A DNA stretch of 64,000 nt from Tribonema minus (taxonomy: Eukaryota; Sar; Xanthophyceae; Tribonematales; Tribonemataceae). Shown piece after piece: positions 48,801-60,800 of the stretch. The stretch's first letter is position 1; each line of letters begins with the position of its first letter. The notes under the pieces were generated by a model. That model was not told the DNA's origin, made no database searches, and was given only the letters and a program-made list of their open reading frames with translations. The translations under genes and the position numbers were made by a program. The DNA is taken from positions 496,001-560,000 of the forward strand of contig JAFCMP010000514.1 of the NCBI GenBank assembly GCA_017506865.1, in the 5' to 3' direction.

Positions 48801-51800
48801 ACCGCCGCCGCGCTGCCACCTTGGCCCACAAACATACATACATACCCCTGTGATAAACCATACATATACACACACCTCGGAGCATCACCGTCGTCGCCGC
48901 CGCCGCCACCAGCCTTGGCGGCAATGGCAACAGCAGCGGCAGCGGCGAGCGCCCGCGGCGCCGCGCATGCACCGCCTCGGCCACAAACCATACATATATA
49001 CCCCTCAGGCAGACCATACACACGCACCTAGGAGCATCGTCGTCATCATCACCGCCGCCGCTGCCGGCCTTGGCAGCGATGGCAGCGGCGGCAGCGGCGA
49101 GCGCGCCCGCGGCGCCGCGCGCGCGCCGCCGCGGCGCCAGCGCCACGTACTCCACGCGGCGCGGCGCCTGGTCCGCGAGGATCTCGGCGACGGAGTAGCG
49201 TGGTTCCAGGGGGTCGGGGCGCAGGCACAGGACGCGGCCGGTGGCGCCGGCGCGCTCGTGGTCTGCGGCGGTGATGAGGACGGCGTCGCCCTTGCGCGGG
49301 CGCGCGGCGGCGGCGGCGGCCTCCTCCGCGTTGGAGCGCACCTGGGTGAAGGCGGCGGTGGGAACATGAATGAGGCCGGGCAAGAACGATTACTTGTGGT
49401 TTGAACTAGAAGTTTTAGTTTTGTCAATGCTAGCGGCGGCGGCGGCCTCCTCTCGCGTTGGAGCGCACCTGGGGTGGAGAGAGGGCGGTGGGATGCATGA
49501 ACGAGGACAGGCAAGAACAAACGGCTGCAACTACAATTACTCCCGGTTTGAGCTATTGATTTCGTCGATGTCAACGGCGGCGGCGGCCTTCTCCGCGCAT
49601 GACCGCGGCGGCGGCCTTCTCCGCGCATGACCGCACCTGGGCGGAGAGGGGGCGGTGATGTGCGCATGCGCAGCAGGGGGCGGGGGGCGTTGAGACCAAA
49701 GCGAGCAACAAAGGGATATGCTGACGGTCTTTTGTACCCTCTTGTCGATGCTGTTGGAGCAAGGTGAACACGGGTCCGACGCGAGCAAGGTTCCACATCG
49801 GCCCGCATCTAGGCGGAGACGACAGGAGAAACAAGACCGAGGAGGGGCAAGATGGGAGCGCTGCCATCGAACAGCGGCATCGGCGACCACTCGTATCGTT
49901 TTGTCAATGCCAGCGGCAGCCGCGACCTGCTTAGAGTTGGACCGCACCTTAGGGTTAGGGTTAGGGTTTGCACACACATGGCAGGCGTGTGTCAGGTTCA
50001 GGTTGTGGCCAGAAGGCCGGGAGCAACGTAAACGAACAGCTTGGATAATGGTGTGCACACATGATGTGTGCGTGTCAAGGCGTGGCTTCGCCAATGAGGG
50101 TCAATGCCGACAGTCGCGTGCAGCATCTCGTGGAGCAGACGCGGTGCCCTCTAGACCCTAAGCCTATCCCTTACCCTAACCCCGACCTAACCTCTACCCC
50201 TAACCCTACCCCTAACCCTAGCCCCAACCCTAGCTCCCACTCTAACTCTAACCATCGCAAGCATTGCTCTCAAATATCAGAGATGGTAGCAGAAACCTTG
50301 TTGCTCCCGCTTCAATAGTTCGCAAGGTTCTAATTCTTGTACACCAGAAGCGCTAGGGAATAGAGGACCGAGACCATGAGGGTTAGGGTTAGGGTTAAGC
50401 GGATGGGTCGGCCACGGCTGGACAGATGTCTCGAGCCGCATGAACTAGGTACAATGGCGTCGTGGCAGTGATCAATACTTTGAGTTAGGTTAGGGTTAAT
50501 TGGCCCTAATCTTAGGGTTAGGGTTAGGGTTAGACCCCGTGGCAGTGCTCAGCAAGGCGTCTGCCGGCTCACCACCGCCCTAAGGCCGCCGTCCTGGTAC
50601 TGAAGACCGTCGCATTGGTGTTGAATGCAGTCCTCGTGCGTGGAACAATGTCAGCATAATCTTCATGTTGCATGGCATGGCGAGCTAGATGTCTGTCTGG
50701 TGTGTTCTGGCAATAGCTGAATGGAATAGGGCTAGCGGTTGGCCTGAGCCAGAGTTAGGTTTAGCGTCATTACTTGCGCGCTTTCATCCAGACGCTATAT
50801 GTATCTCGATGTGTGGTTAAGCCTAGGCTCAGAATAATACTAGGACCTGAACCTGGCCTGGAGCTAAGACGAGGGTTGAGAATAAGGTTGAAGTTGGGCG
50901 CCAGCTCACCTCCAGCCTGTGGTAACTGTCGAAACCGCCGGTTGACCACACCTGCACCTCCAGCCGCACCCTCTGGAGCACGGCCAGGAAGTCGGCCTTG
51001 AGTTCGCTGCGCAGCGCGCTGAAGCTTGGCGTGAACCTGACAAAGTGAATGACGCAGGCGTGGACGCATGAAAAAATGGGCGGCCAAACATTATCAATGT
51101 ACATACATGCCATACGGCGATGTCGTTCAGAAGTCATCGGCAATGCGCAGTGAGACTCTTTCAAGGTGTTCACAAAGACACATGCAAATTCTGGTGGCAA
51201 CCTGCACATCCACCATCGGGCTCTTTTGCGCCCTGAGCGAGAATCGGTATAAAGTACATACACTTTTCAACGCTGCCTACCAGCTATTGCATCTACTGCA
51301 GCGGTGCCTGACCCTCGTTGGCTGCATGTCAGCACAAGATGTGATCTGGGATGCTGCGGGCTTCCCCCGGGGCTTGCAAAAAACTACTCCCTATATACAC
51401 ATGTACGTACACTGTACAAACATACACACCTATGCGCTATGCTGAGCGCTGATGCTCGGCATGAACCAGGTGGCAGGGGCAATGCATTCACAGAAGCAGT
51501 GCGGAAAGCGCAGCCAATGACCAAATTATATGTAGGTACCTGCCACAACACAACAGTGTGGACCTCATGAACTGTGAACATTTGAAAGCCTTCAGACAGG
51601 ATCAATCGGTAGTGATCCTCTTTTTTGGCAAGCGCATTGCGCAGTCAGTGGCACTCGTAATGCGGCAATTGCAGCCAGATGCAGCATCACGCTTGTGTCC
51701 ACAGCAACCATGTTTGCACTCTACCGCCTGTTGACTGTGGATGTTGATTGCAGCCTATCCCTGACCGCAACCCTACTTGCAAGGCTAACACCCCCCCACC

Positions 51801-54800
51801 CCCCCCCCACCTTATCGGGTCCAGACCACAACCCTTCTTGAAGCTAATCTTAGCCCTAACCCCATCCCTAACCCTGACCCCCCACCCCACCTGTGTACTC
51901 TCATTTACTTGCGCCTGAGGGGCGGAAACCCCATGAAAAATGCAAGGTATGCTCTTAAGCTCACATCATCGAGCGCTTGCTCATATGCATTTGTGACCGC
52001 AGTGGAACACATTCGTTATCAATGCTATTTAAATGGTCACTGAACGCCAGGCACGTACCTGCATCACCGTTCTCGTAGTGCAAGTGCATACCCATACCTG
52101 CTGATACATTCGCAGCGATCCGAATGAGCCGTTCATGCGCGCCCGAGCCTTTGACTGACGTGGGTCACCGCAGGCATACTCCTTCCCAAACCTACACGCT
52201 CATGCCTAAGCCATGCTGATGCATACCCATACACGGCTCAAGCGTGTGCTTATACGCATTTGCAATCACCTGTGTACCTACCCCATGGGGTCCAAGCACA
52301 TGCTGCAGCGCAAGCCTACTTGTAAGGGTAATGCGACCTCCCCCCCCCCCCCCCCCCCTCCCCCCCACATGCCCAACTTACCCCGTCAGACCGCAACTCT
52401 ACTTGCACCTCACCATAACCCTAACCCGAACCCTTACACTGACGCCCCCCCCCCGCACACACATACATACGTACCCCATGGGGTCCAGGCCCATGCCGCG
52501 CAGCCAGCGCACCAGCGGCCGCTGCGTGCGGCGCTGCCGCCGACCCAGTGCGCGCAGCAGGCGCCCCTGCGTGCGCCGCGAGGCAGCGGCGCGCCGCGCG
52601 TGAAATCTGCTGCGCGCGCGCGCCGCCGCCTCGTGCCGCGCACGCCTGTAGCGTATGGCCCTCTGCGGCAGCAGCAGCGGCGGCGGTGGCACAGCAGCAG
52701 CAGCAGCAGCAGCGGCAGCAGCGGCAGCAGCAGCAGCAGCAGCAGCGGCAGCAGCGGCAGCAGCAGCGGCAGCAGCAGCAGCAGCAGCGGCAGCAGCGAA
52801 TATCCGTCGTAAGCGGCGTGTAGTACCGGCAGCGGTGCAATGGCAGCAGCAACAACGAGCGTCTCGTGTTTGCAGCATGCATCGTTTGTGGTGGTGCAGA
52901 GACTTTGGCGAATAATGTTTTGGGCAAGCGCGTGCGCGCGGGCGCATACCGCGCGCTAATGTAACGCATCGCCCTCTGTAGCAGTGGCGGCGCACTGCAG
53001 CATCAACGAGCTTTCATGATCAGCAGCACATTTTAATGGCTGCACATAGTTTGTGCTGGTGCAGAGGATTGTACGATGAGCGTTCCGAGCGCGCTGCGCG
53101 CCTGTAGCATGTTGCCCTCTGCAGCGGCGGCGACCACAGCAGCAGGAGCAGCATTCACCATCAATGGCCATGGATCTTTGATGCTGGTGCATGCCTCATA
53201 TCAAGTTCAAGCATACTTTGCAGTATGATCGGCGCCGAGAAAGCAGTCTGCAGTCGGAAAGCCTTTGGCAGCATCTGCTGCAGCTAAACTTCAACTTGCC
53301 TAAGCCTTGGGAAAAACTGTGTCCTCCTTGAGCGTCGACGACGCTTTTCACGTTTACAGTTCAACTTGAACTCCCTGCCTCACAGTTCAACTTGAACTCT
53401 CTGCCTACAGCATGAGACCACAGGTCCATGTGTGCATTGACAAAACACTCAGGTGAACTTCAGGTTGACCCAGAATAAATTCAATTTGAACTTTTAAAAT
53501 TATTGTGAACTCGCCTGCAGGGTGCACGCCGCCCTGTTGCGGCGGTACGCCTCCAGCGCGCGCTTGAAGCGGCGCCGTCCCAGGAACCCCCGCAGGATGC
53601 GCTGGATTTGGGTGGCCACCTGCGCGGCAGTTGTCGCGTGTAACGGGTTAACGTTGTGATTTGCTTTGGGGGTAGGGTTAGAGTTCGGGTTGGCGCCGTC
53701 CTAGGCACCCCCTCATTATTTGGGTGGCCACCTGTGCGGCAGTGGTCGCGTATACAGAGGTATGGTTTGCTATAGTGTTAGGGCCAGGGGGCTAGGGTTG
53801 GCGCCGCCCCAGGAACCCCCGCAGCATACGCTGGATTTGGGTGGCCACCTGCGTGGCAGTTGTCATGTGTTGCGGGTTTACGCACATGGTTCGCTACAGG
53901 GTTAGGGTTAGGGGGTTAGGGTTGGCGCCGTGCTAGGGACCGCCTCATGATGTGCTGGATTTGGGTGGCCACCTGCACAGCAGTTGTCGCATGCAAAGGG
54001 TTTGGGGTTATGGTCAGCTTTTGGGGTTGGGGTTAGGTTTAGGGCTGGCGCCATGCCAGGCTACTGAGCGTTGCTTGACGGCATCGCTCAGCAAGTTCTC
54101 ACATGGCGTCGCGTCCTCAACGGCACCGCGTGAAGCACAATCTGTGTGTACCAGGATGTAGAGCTAGAATCAGGGGTCAGAGTGGGGTTGGTTGAAGTAA
54201 ATGCTGAGGCCAGAGTGCGGATGAGGATTAGGATTGGATCAGTTAGGGTGAGCATCCCTCACCGAGCCCTTGCGCTGGCGCATGTTGCGCTGCGCCGCCT
54301 GGTTCAGATTCAGCCATAGGGTTAGAATCAGCTTCACCTAGGACCACGTCATCAGTCAGGGTTGGCGTTCATCGGAGCCAACAATCACATTTTTTTTGCG
54401 CTTGCGCAGATCGTGCCGCACCGCTCCAGCAAATGGCGGAAGTGGTGAACTTGAAGTTTGGGGTAGGTCATCGACTGGGGCGAGCGTCACTCCCAAAGTC
54501 CCCAGGCTGGCGCAGGTCGCGCCGCACCGCTCAGTACAAAGCGGACAAAGTGAAGCGAGAAGGATTAGATTAGCATCGATCATCAACCACTCACAAAGTG
54601 ACAAAATTGAAGTCAAGTTAGCATAGCATCAACCACGGCTAGTCCAGCATCCACTCACACAGTCCTTGTGCTGGCGCAGGTCGTGCCGCACCGCTCAGTC
54701 CATGGCGGACAAAGTGTAGTTGAAGGTAGGGGTGTGGCAGAGAGAAGCAAAATTGAAGTTAGGGTTGACAATGTTTTCCCAAGTTTGGGTTGAAACAGCG

Positions 54801-57800
54801 TCCACTCACAAAGTCCTTGCGCTGCGGCAGGTCTTGCCGCATCGCTCGGAAAAACGGCGGAAGAAATAAGTTTAAGTCAGGGTTTGAACTTAAAGCGAGT
54901 ATCAGTTGTTGTCACTCACAAAGTCCTTGCGCTGGCGCAAATCCCGCCGCACCGCCTCCTTGGCCTCGTGCGCTGCGAGCGCCGCCAGCTTCGCGCGCAG
55001 CGCCGCGTTGGCGCGCGCCGCCGCCGCCGCGCGCCGCCGCTCCCGCGCCGCCAGCCGCCCCCTGTGCCCGAGCACCACGCGTGTGATGGTGGCCAGCGCA
55101 TCGTCGCGGCGGCGCGCTGCTGCGGAGTGCGCGTCAGCTGCCGCCATGAGGTCCATCTCGGCCTCGGCGCGCACGCGCGCGCGCAGGAGCGCGTGGTTGC
55201 GGCGCCGCGCCGCCGCGCCGCGCGCTATCTGCGTGCGCGCGTGCGATGGCGGCAGCAGCAGCGGCGCACTGTTGGTGGGGCGTGCTGAGGTAGAGGCAGT
55301 AGCTTTGGGTCAGGCTCAGGCAAAGTGTGAAGGGAGGGCTTGGGAAGCTGGTGGGTGCAGCGGTGCACCGCCGCGGCGCGCACTATCTGCGGCGATGGCG
55401 GCAGCGGCAGCAGCAGCAGCAGCAGCAGCAGCAGCGCGCCATCAGTCGGGTGTTGTGAGGCAAAATCAGCAGCTTCGGGCGGAGCTCAGGCGAAGTGTAA
55501 AGGGAAGGGTTGTGGAGCTGGTGATGGCGGCGCCGCGCCGCCGCGGCGCGCGCTATCTGCAACAGCGGCAGCAGCGGCGCACTGTTGGTCGGGTGCGATG
55601 AGGCAAAGGCAGCAGCTTTGGGTGGGGCTCGGGCAGAGTCTGACGGGAGGGCTTGTGGAGCTGGCGGTTGCGGCGCCGCGCCGCCGCGGCGCACGCTATC
55701 TGCGGCGCGCGTGCGATGGCAGCAGCAGTAGCAGCAGCGGGGCGCTGTCGGTCAGGTGTGATGGGGCAAAGGCAGCTTCGGGCTAGGCGCTGGTGGTTGC
55801 AGCGCCGCGCCACCGCAGCACGCGCGATCTGCAACAGTGGCAGCAGCGGCGCGCTGTCAGTCTGGTGCGCTGAGGACTGGCGCAGGCGTGGGTAGAGGCG
55901 GCTGAAGGCTAGGGCAAGGTAGTGCAGCATAGAGGGCGGAGCGCGCTGTTGCAGTGGTGCGCTGCCGCGGCGTGCACTCATCTGAGCTGCGCGAATCGCC
56001 GATGGCAGCAGGGACTGGGCATCGTGTCAGGGGCGCAGGCGCTGAGCGCTGCGTGTCAAAGGCCACCGTAGATCGCTCAACGGCCAATCCTCGCTGTTGC
56101 CCCCAGGACGGCGTGAGTCCTGAAACAACGCCAGCGCTCCTTGCACATTCCTGCATCTCAATGAGTTTCACGGCTAGCGTTGTAACAGCAACAATGAGTA
56201 CATCAAGATGTGACCTAGCCACTGCATGGAGTCTGCCAGCAATTGAGGATCAGGGTCAGCACCTGTGGCTCTGGCGACAGCGCCAGAAACCTAACCTTTG
56301 CCACTACACAGGTACATGTACCACTGCCCCTTTACCCCTACCCTGCCTTACCCCCATCTCTACCCTTCTGATTATAATATTAGCCAGGCCTTTGCCCACC
56401 CCCCGAACGCAGTAGAGTCGCAATACCCCCCCCTCCCCCTACCCCCTACTAGTATACCCCTACATACCCCTATACCGCGAGCCCTATACCCCTACCCCTC
56501 CCTTACCCCTATCCCTACGCTAGCCATCCTAACATTAGCCAGGCCCCTCACCTTAGCGCGGGCAATGCCCTGTATCTTGATCACCGCCCACCGCCGGCAC
56601 GCCAGCCAGTCGCGGTACCTAACCCTTCCCCTACCCTTAAACCCTATACATACCCCTGTACCCCTACCGCTGCCTCACCCCTACATCTACATTCCTGCTG
56701 ACGTTAGCCAGCCCCTCACCTTCACGCGCGCGACGCCCTGTATCTTGATCACCGCCCACCGTCGGAACGCGAGCCAGTCGCGGTGCTTGCGTCGCGCCGC
56801 CACCATGCGCGCCCACGCCTGCAGCCTCACCACCGCGGCAATAGACCGCGGCGACGGCGGCGGTGGCAGCGCTCTGTCATCCACATCCTCAGTGCTCAGC
56901 GCCGACCCCGGTCTGGAAGACGCTTCGCTGCTGTTAACGGCAGAGTTGAGGGAAGCGGCGTCGTCGGAGTCGGCGGCGGCGGCACGGCTGCGCGGTGTGG
57001 CGGCGGCGGCGGCGGCGGCATTGGTGCTGCCAGCCTTCTTCAGCTGCGTCTTGCGCCGTATGCTGATCCTCTGCGGGCTCTTCATGCTCACGCCCCTGCG
57101 GACGGGAGTCGGGGGACTCGGACTGCGACTCGGAGACTCCTTGAACGTGGAGCGCGTCGCGCGCTTCGTCAGCGGCGCGCCCTTGAAGCCCACGGCGCGA
57201 GAGCGCCGCGCCTGCGCCTTCTTGGACGCGCGCGCTGCAGCCGCAGCAGCGGCGGCAGCGGCAGCAGCTTCCGTCTCGAGCTGTGCCGCCGCCGCCGCCG
57301 CAGCAGCCTCCGCCGCCGTCTCCCGCTTCTGCGCCGCGACGCCCGCTCTGAAGCCCGCGAACGCCCACTTTGTGAGGTGCTTCGCATAGAGCGCTGCCGC
57401 ACCGGCCCGCTGCCCCCGGTCCTGCGCACTGGCATACATATACTGCATCCACGCCTCGATGCAGCGGCGGCGCGCACGGAGGCGCCAGTGCGCCAGCGCC
57501 GCCGCGGCGGCGTCCGCAGCGGCGGCGCGCAGCTCCCGGCGGCACGCCGCGCCGGCGCGCCACCGCCGCACGCCGCCCGCGCGCCGCCGCCGCGCGCCGT
57601 GCCGTCTGGCGGCGGGCTGCGGATCGCCGCTGATGAGGCGCTGGCGGCGGCACAGCGCGAGGCAGGCGACGGCGAGGGTGAGGCGCACACGCCGCCGCCG
57701 CACCGCCGCCGCCGCCGCCGCGGCGCGCCCGCGCCGCCCAAGCGCCGCGCCGTCGCTCAGCCGCCGCAGCCGCTCTTGAAGTAGGCGCTTGAAGATGCGG

Positions 57801-60800
57801 GCGCGCAGCGCAGCGACGCGCGCTCGGCGCTGCGCGAGTGCCTCATTGAGCCGCAGGAATGCTGTGAAGGCGTGCGTGAGGAGGCAGCGCTCGTGGAAGG
57901 CCACGGCGCTGAGCGCTGCTGCCGCGTCGCGCGCGCTGTTCCACCAGGCCAGCGGCACTATCTGCGTCGTCGCAGGGGCGAGAGAGCATAGGGGCGGTGA
58001 CTGCGTGTGTCACTGGCATGTGCAACTGTGCAATGCAGCGTGGAAGATGTACGTGGCAGAGCGCACGATGCCCGTCTGTTGTTCAGCAGCTGGCTGCTGC
58101 ATCTTCATACTGTACTTCCATGCAAGGTAAAAAGCCGATTACAACAGCCAGAGTGGCTGTCAAGGTGAATTGTCATCCGGCACACTGTCCCTTACATTCG
58201 TTTGTTGTGGCCGCAGCACGCACCTGAGCAATGACATCAATAGTGGCGGCGCGGCAGCCGGGTTTGCCCCTTCTGTTGGCCTCTTCTGCCAACACTGCAG
58301 ACTTGGGCATCGAGCACACTGTCGTCCCGCTCGGCCCCGAGCGCTGCCACATCTGATATATGCACACCTACACGCCATCACCCATCATGCACCTACTACT
58401 ACCTGTGCTTCAGGAGTAGGGATGCCTAACATTTCTGCTGTTAGCATCACCAGATATGCCTCCAAGCACTGCCCATCATTACGGCGGCACGCACCTGAGC
58501 AATGACATCGACGGTGGCGGCGCGGCGGCGGCGCGCGCGGCCCGCGTTGGCGCGCCACCAGCGCAGGTACAGGCACTGAGCGTGGCTGTCGCGTAGCGCG
58601 TCGGCACGTTCCTGAGCGTTGTGACGCCACCGCCGCCACACACACTTACCTACTACTACTTGCTCTCAGGAGTAATTGTATCATCACTACTGTTGTGAAA
58701 ACATCACCAGTCACACTATTTTGGCAGCACCCACCTGCGCAACGACGTCAATGGTGGCGGCGCGGCGGCGGCGCGCGCGGCCCGCGTTGGCGCGCCACCA
58801 GCGCAGGTACAGGCGCTGAGCGTGGCTGTCGCGTAGCGCGTCGGCACGTTCCTGAGCGTTGTGACGCCACTGCCGCCGCGGTTCAGCGTAGCGGTACCAG
58901 GCCGCAAGGATTTTGCGCCGCAGGCAGGCGCTGTAGTGGCTGCTGGAGAGAGTCTCGTGCGCGTGCCGTGAGTGCGCAGCGGCGGCGGCGCGCGCGTGCC
59001 ATGTGCGGCAGTAGGCGTGCGCCTGCAGTGCAGTGAGTCAATGGACGAATGAATGAATGAATGAATAGATGTACACAGATACAAATGAATGTACTGATGA
59101 ATGGATGAATGAATGGATGGATGAAGTGATGGGTGAATGAGAGCGGGCCACTCGCGGCACCAGGCGTGCGCCTGCGGAGCGCGCGTGTGGGGGATGAGTG
59201 AGGTAATGACTCCATGGTGAGTGGAATGCATGAATGAAGGAATATCCAACAATGCTGGCTCAGCAACGATTGAAAGTTTGAAAAATGCAAAATGAACACA
59301 CAGGCACGTGCCACTGTCGGCCAAGTCCCATCACGCTGAGTACTGTGCACACAGCTCGTCGTTGTCCCAGCAGAAGCGCCTGCGGCAACAGCGTGTTTGG
59401 CTTGCATACATGTATGGGGAGCAATGTGCAACTTCGGGTATGTATGCCCCTCGCTGAGCATCACCAGAGCCCGCAATCTTACTATGCCTCTAGTTAGTGT
59501 ATTCTCCATCTACTTGAAGCATGGCCTGTGGACAGCCTTGCAGTTCAGGCGGTATCGTCAATGCTTCATGCAAGTACAGTGCCACTCCAAGTTTGAACTG
59601 GACTCACGTGCACATTCACGGTGGTGGACATCTGCCTTGCAGTTCAGAAAGTCGTCAAGTGCTTTGCTGAGTAAAATAAGCATCTATTCCATGTTTTAGC
59701 GTAGACTCACCAGCACATCCCGGCGGTGGGCGTCTGTGCTTCCTTGAAGTCATATGCCTTTTTGAAGTACCAACTTAAAGTTTGTCACCAACACAACATA
59801 TGTTGCTGTGAACGTCCCGCCTTGATACAACGGTTCATATGTATCTGCTCAGTTGAAGTTACCCATTCAAGTCTGAACTCAACACATGGCGGCGGTGAGC
59901 GCCTGCCTTGCGGGACAGGCGAGTAGTTTTCAGTTGCATATTTGAAATCGCCACCTCAAGTGTGAGCTAGACTCACCAGCACATCGAGGCGGTGAGCATC
60001 TGTCTTGCGGTACAGACGATTGTCAGTGTCCACTTGATGTTATGCTTGTTCGAAGTGGCCACTTCAAGTTTGAATTATACTCACCAGCACATCGCGGCGG
60101 TGAGCATCTGCCATGCGGTGCAGCCGATCATCAGTTGCCACCTCGCACCACCACGCCAAGCGCCTTTGCATGCCCTAGAGGCGCCGTCACTACTTAATTC
60201 AACCTTAAAGTGGCCTTCCACTTCAACTTCAATTTTTGAAGTGGACTCACCAGCACATCGCAACGGTGAGCATCGGCCTTGCGGTACAACCGGTCGTCAG
60301 TGGCCACCTCACACCACCACGCTAGGCCCCTGCGCATGCCCGCGAGGCGGCGCCGCGCCGCTGCTGCACGCCGCCGCGCTATCCAGCCTCTTGCCACAGC
60401 CTGCACACACCCAAAAAATTGCTTGACTGACCTTTAATAGAAGCAAAATATTTATGTGAAGGCATTTAGCAAAACGGAAGCCTCTTGCCACAGCCTGCAC
60501 GCACGCAGCACACTACTTGAGCGACATTTGACTAAGTACTTCTGTACAGACGTTGAGCAAGACTCAAGCGCAGTGCAGGCATAAGCCTCGCGCGTGCAGA
60601 TGTGCCCTGTTGGGGCCTGAACGGGTGTCTAGCATCAAATTGTGCCCGATTTTAGCCCTATTAGCGCCTGCGCACGCAAGCGCGCGATGCACGAAGGGCA
60701 CTGTGCGAAATGTCTGGTGCGGAACAGCATAGCAGCATAGGTATAGCGTGCATGCCCTACTAGTGCGCCGTGTCACTAGTCCGGCGTGCGAGTGCACCCC

